From: Undaria pinnatifida
Taxonomy: Eukaryota; Sar; Phaeophyceae; Laminariales; Alariaceae
Length of the DNA stretch: 64,000 bases
Reading direction: 5' to 3'
NCBI GenBank assembly: GCA_012845835.1
Contig: JABAKD010000022.1
Span: 12,717,218-12,781,217 of the forward strand
This document shows, in pieces, positions 63,780-64,000 of the stretch (position 1 is the first letter of the stretch; the number at the start of each line of letters is the position of its first letter). The notes beneath the pieces were generated by a model. It saw only the letters and a list, made by a program, of their open reading frames with translations. It ran no database searches and was not told the DNA's origin. Made by a program: the position numbers and the translations under genes.

Positions 63780-64000
63780 CTGTGCATGATATTTTTAAAC
63801 GGTGTGTAGCGGCTTGACGCACGTAACAGAAACTCTAGCTTTTCCTTTCCACCAAAGACATGCAAGTGTAGCGACCGCAGATTTGTTTTGGGGTCTTGAC
63901 AGACGGGAGAAAACTTGAATAAAAATCGCGACGAACGCTGGCCAATGCCTTTACTGCTACATTCCAGATAGGGCGTACAGTGAGAATCGCGTCTATTCAC

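Overview
This window is nuclear DNA of a eukaryote. Both strands are mostly non-coding and rich in repeats. On the minus strand there is one very large gene, split into short exons by introns that average about 1.5 kb and have GT-AG (twice GC-AG) borders. There is no bacterial-style gene packing, no Shine-Dalgarno spacing, and no rRNA, tRNA or CRISPR array. Intron density, dispersed foldback elements and base composition fit a protist or alga. I cannot name the organism from the sequence; a stramenopile or other chromist is only a guess.

Main gene. I could chain 41 exons on the minus strand, from 63,779 down to 1,331. All 40 junctions agree in reading frame. Together they give about 6.1 kb of coding sequence (about 2,040 codons) spread over 62.4 kb. 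Neither the start codon nor the stop codon is in the window. The protein is a string of 16 complete beta-sandwich repeats of the DUF11 / TIGR01451 type, plus the tail of one more. The typical domain reads GDTIxYxxxVxNxGNxxLxxVxxxD, then Cys, L-x-P-G, a second Cys, Y-x-x-T-Q-x-D-x-D-x-G, then VxNxA. A Cys pair flanks the L-x-P-G turn in every domain. That points to a secreted or cell-surface fibre or adhesin-like protein with disulfides, but no signal peptide or anchor is visible here.

Layout, 5' to 3' of the gene (high to low coordinates). Exons 1-2 (63.8-63.4 kb) are the tail of a domain. Exons 3-14 (63.1-42.2 kb) are five-domain block A. Exons 15-26 (40.4-23.3 kb) are five further domains with a different exon plan. 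Exons 27-38 (22.6-5.5 kb) are block B, which repeats the exon plan of block A exon by exon: all 12 phases match, 8 of 12 lengths are identical, and the other four differ by multiples of three. Exons 39-41 (4.1-1.3 kb) are one more domain. The gene therefore grew by domain duplication and by at least one five-domain duplication.

The introns are the second story. At least a dozen exons have one to several decayed copies of themselves, or of their splice borders, next to them in the flanking introns, usually as tandem units of 100-250 bp. The introns also carry several families of short dispersed elements: a roughly 210-290 bp family with terminal inverted repeats resembling CGTGCTACGATAGAGGTGCA, a family with the palindrome GTCACTCGCGCGAGTGAC that leads into ATAGTATG microsatellites, a Y-shaped foldback element, and a nearly identical 202-bp repeat at 21.7 and 37.2 kb. 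There are also long simple-sequence tracts. On the plus strand I find no gene I can firmly support. The best candidates are two short signal-peptide-like ORFs near 48 kb and a 184-codon ORF at 26.3-26.9 kb.
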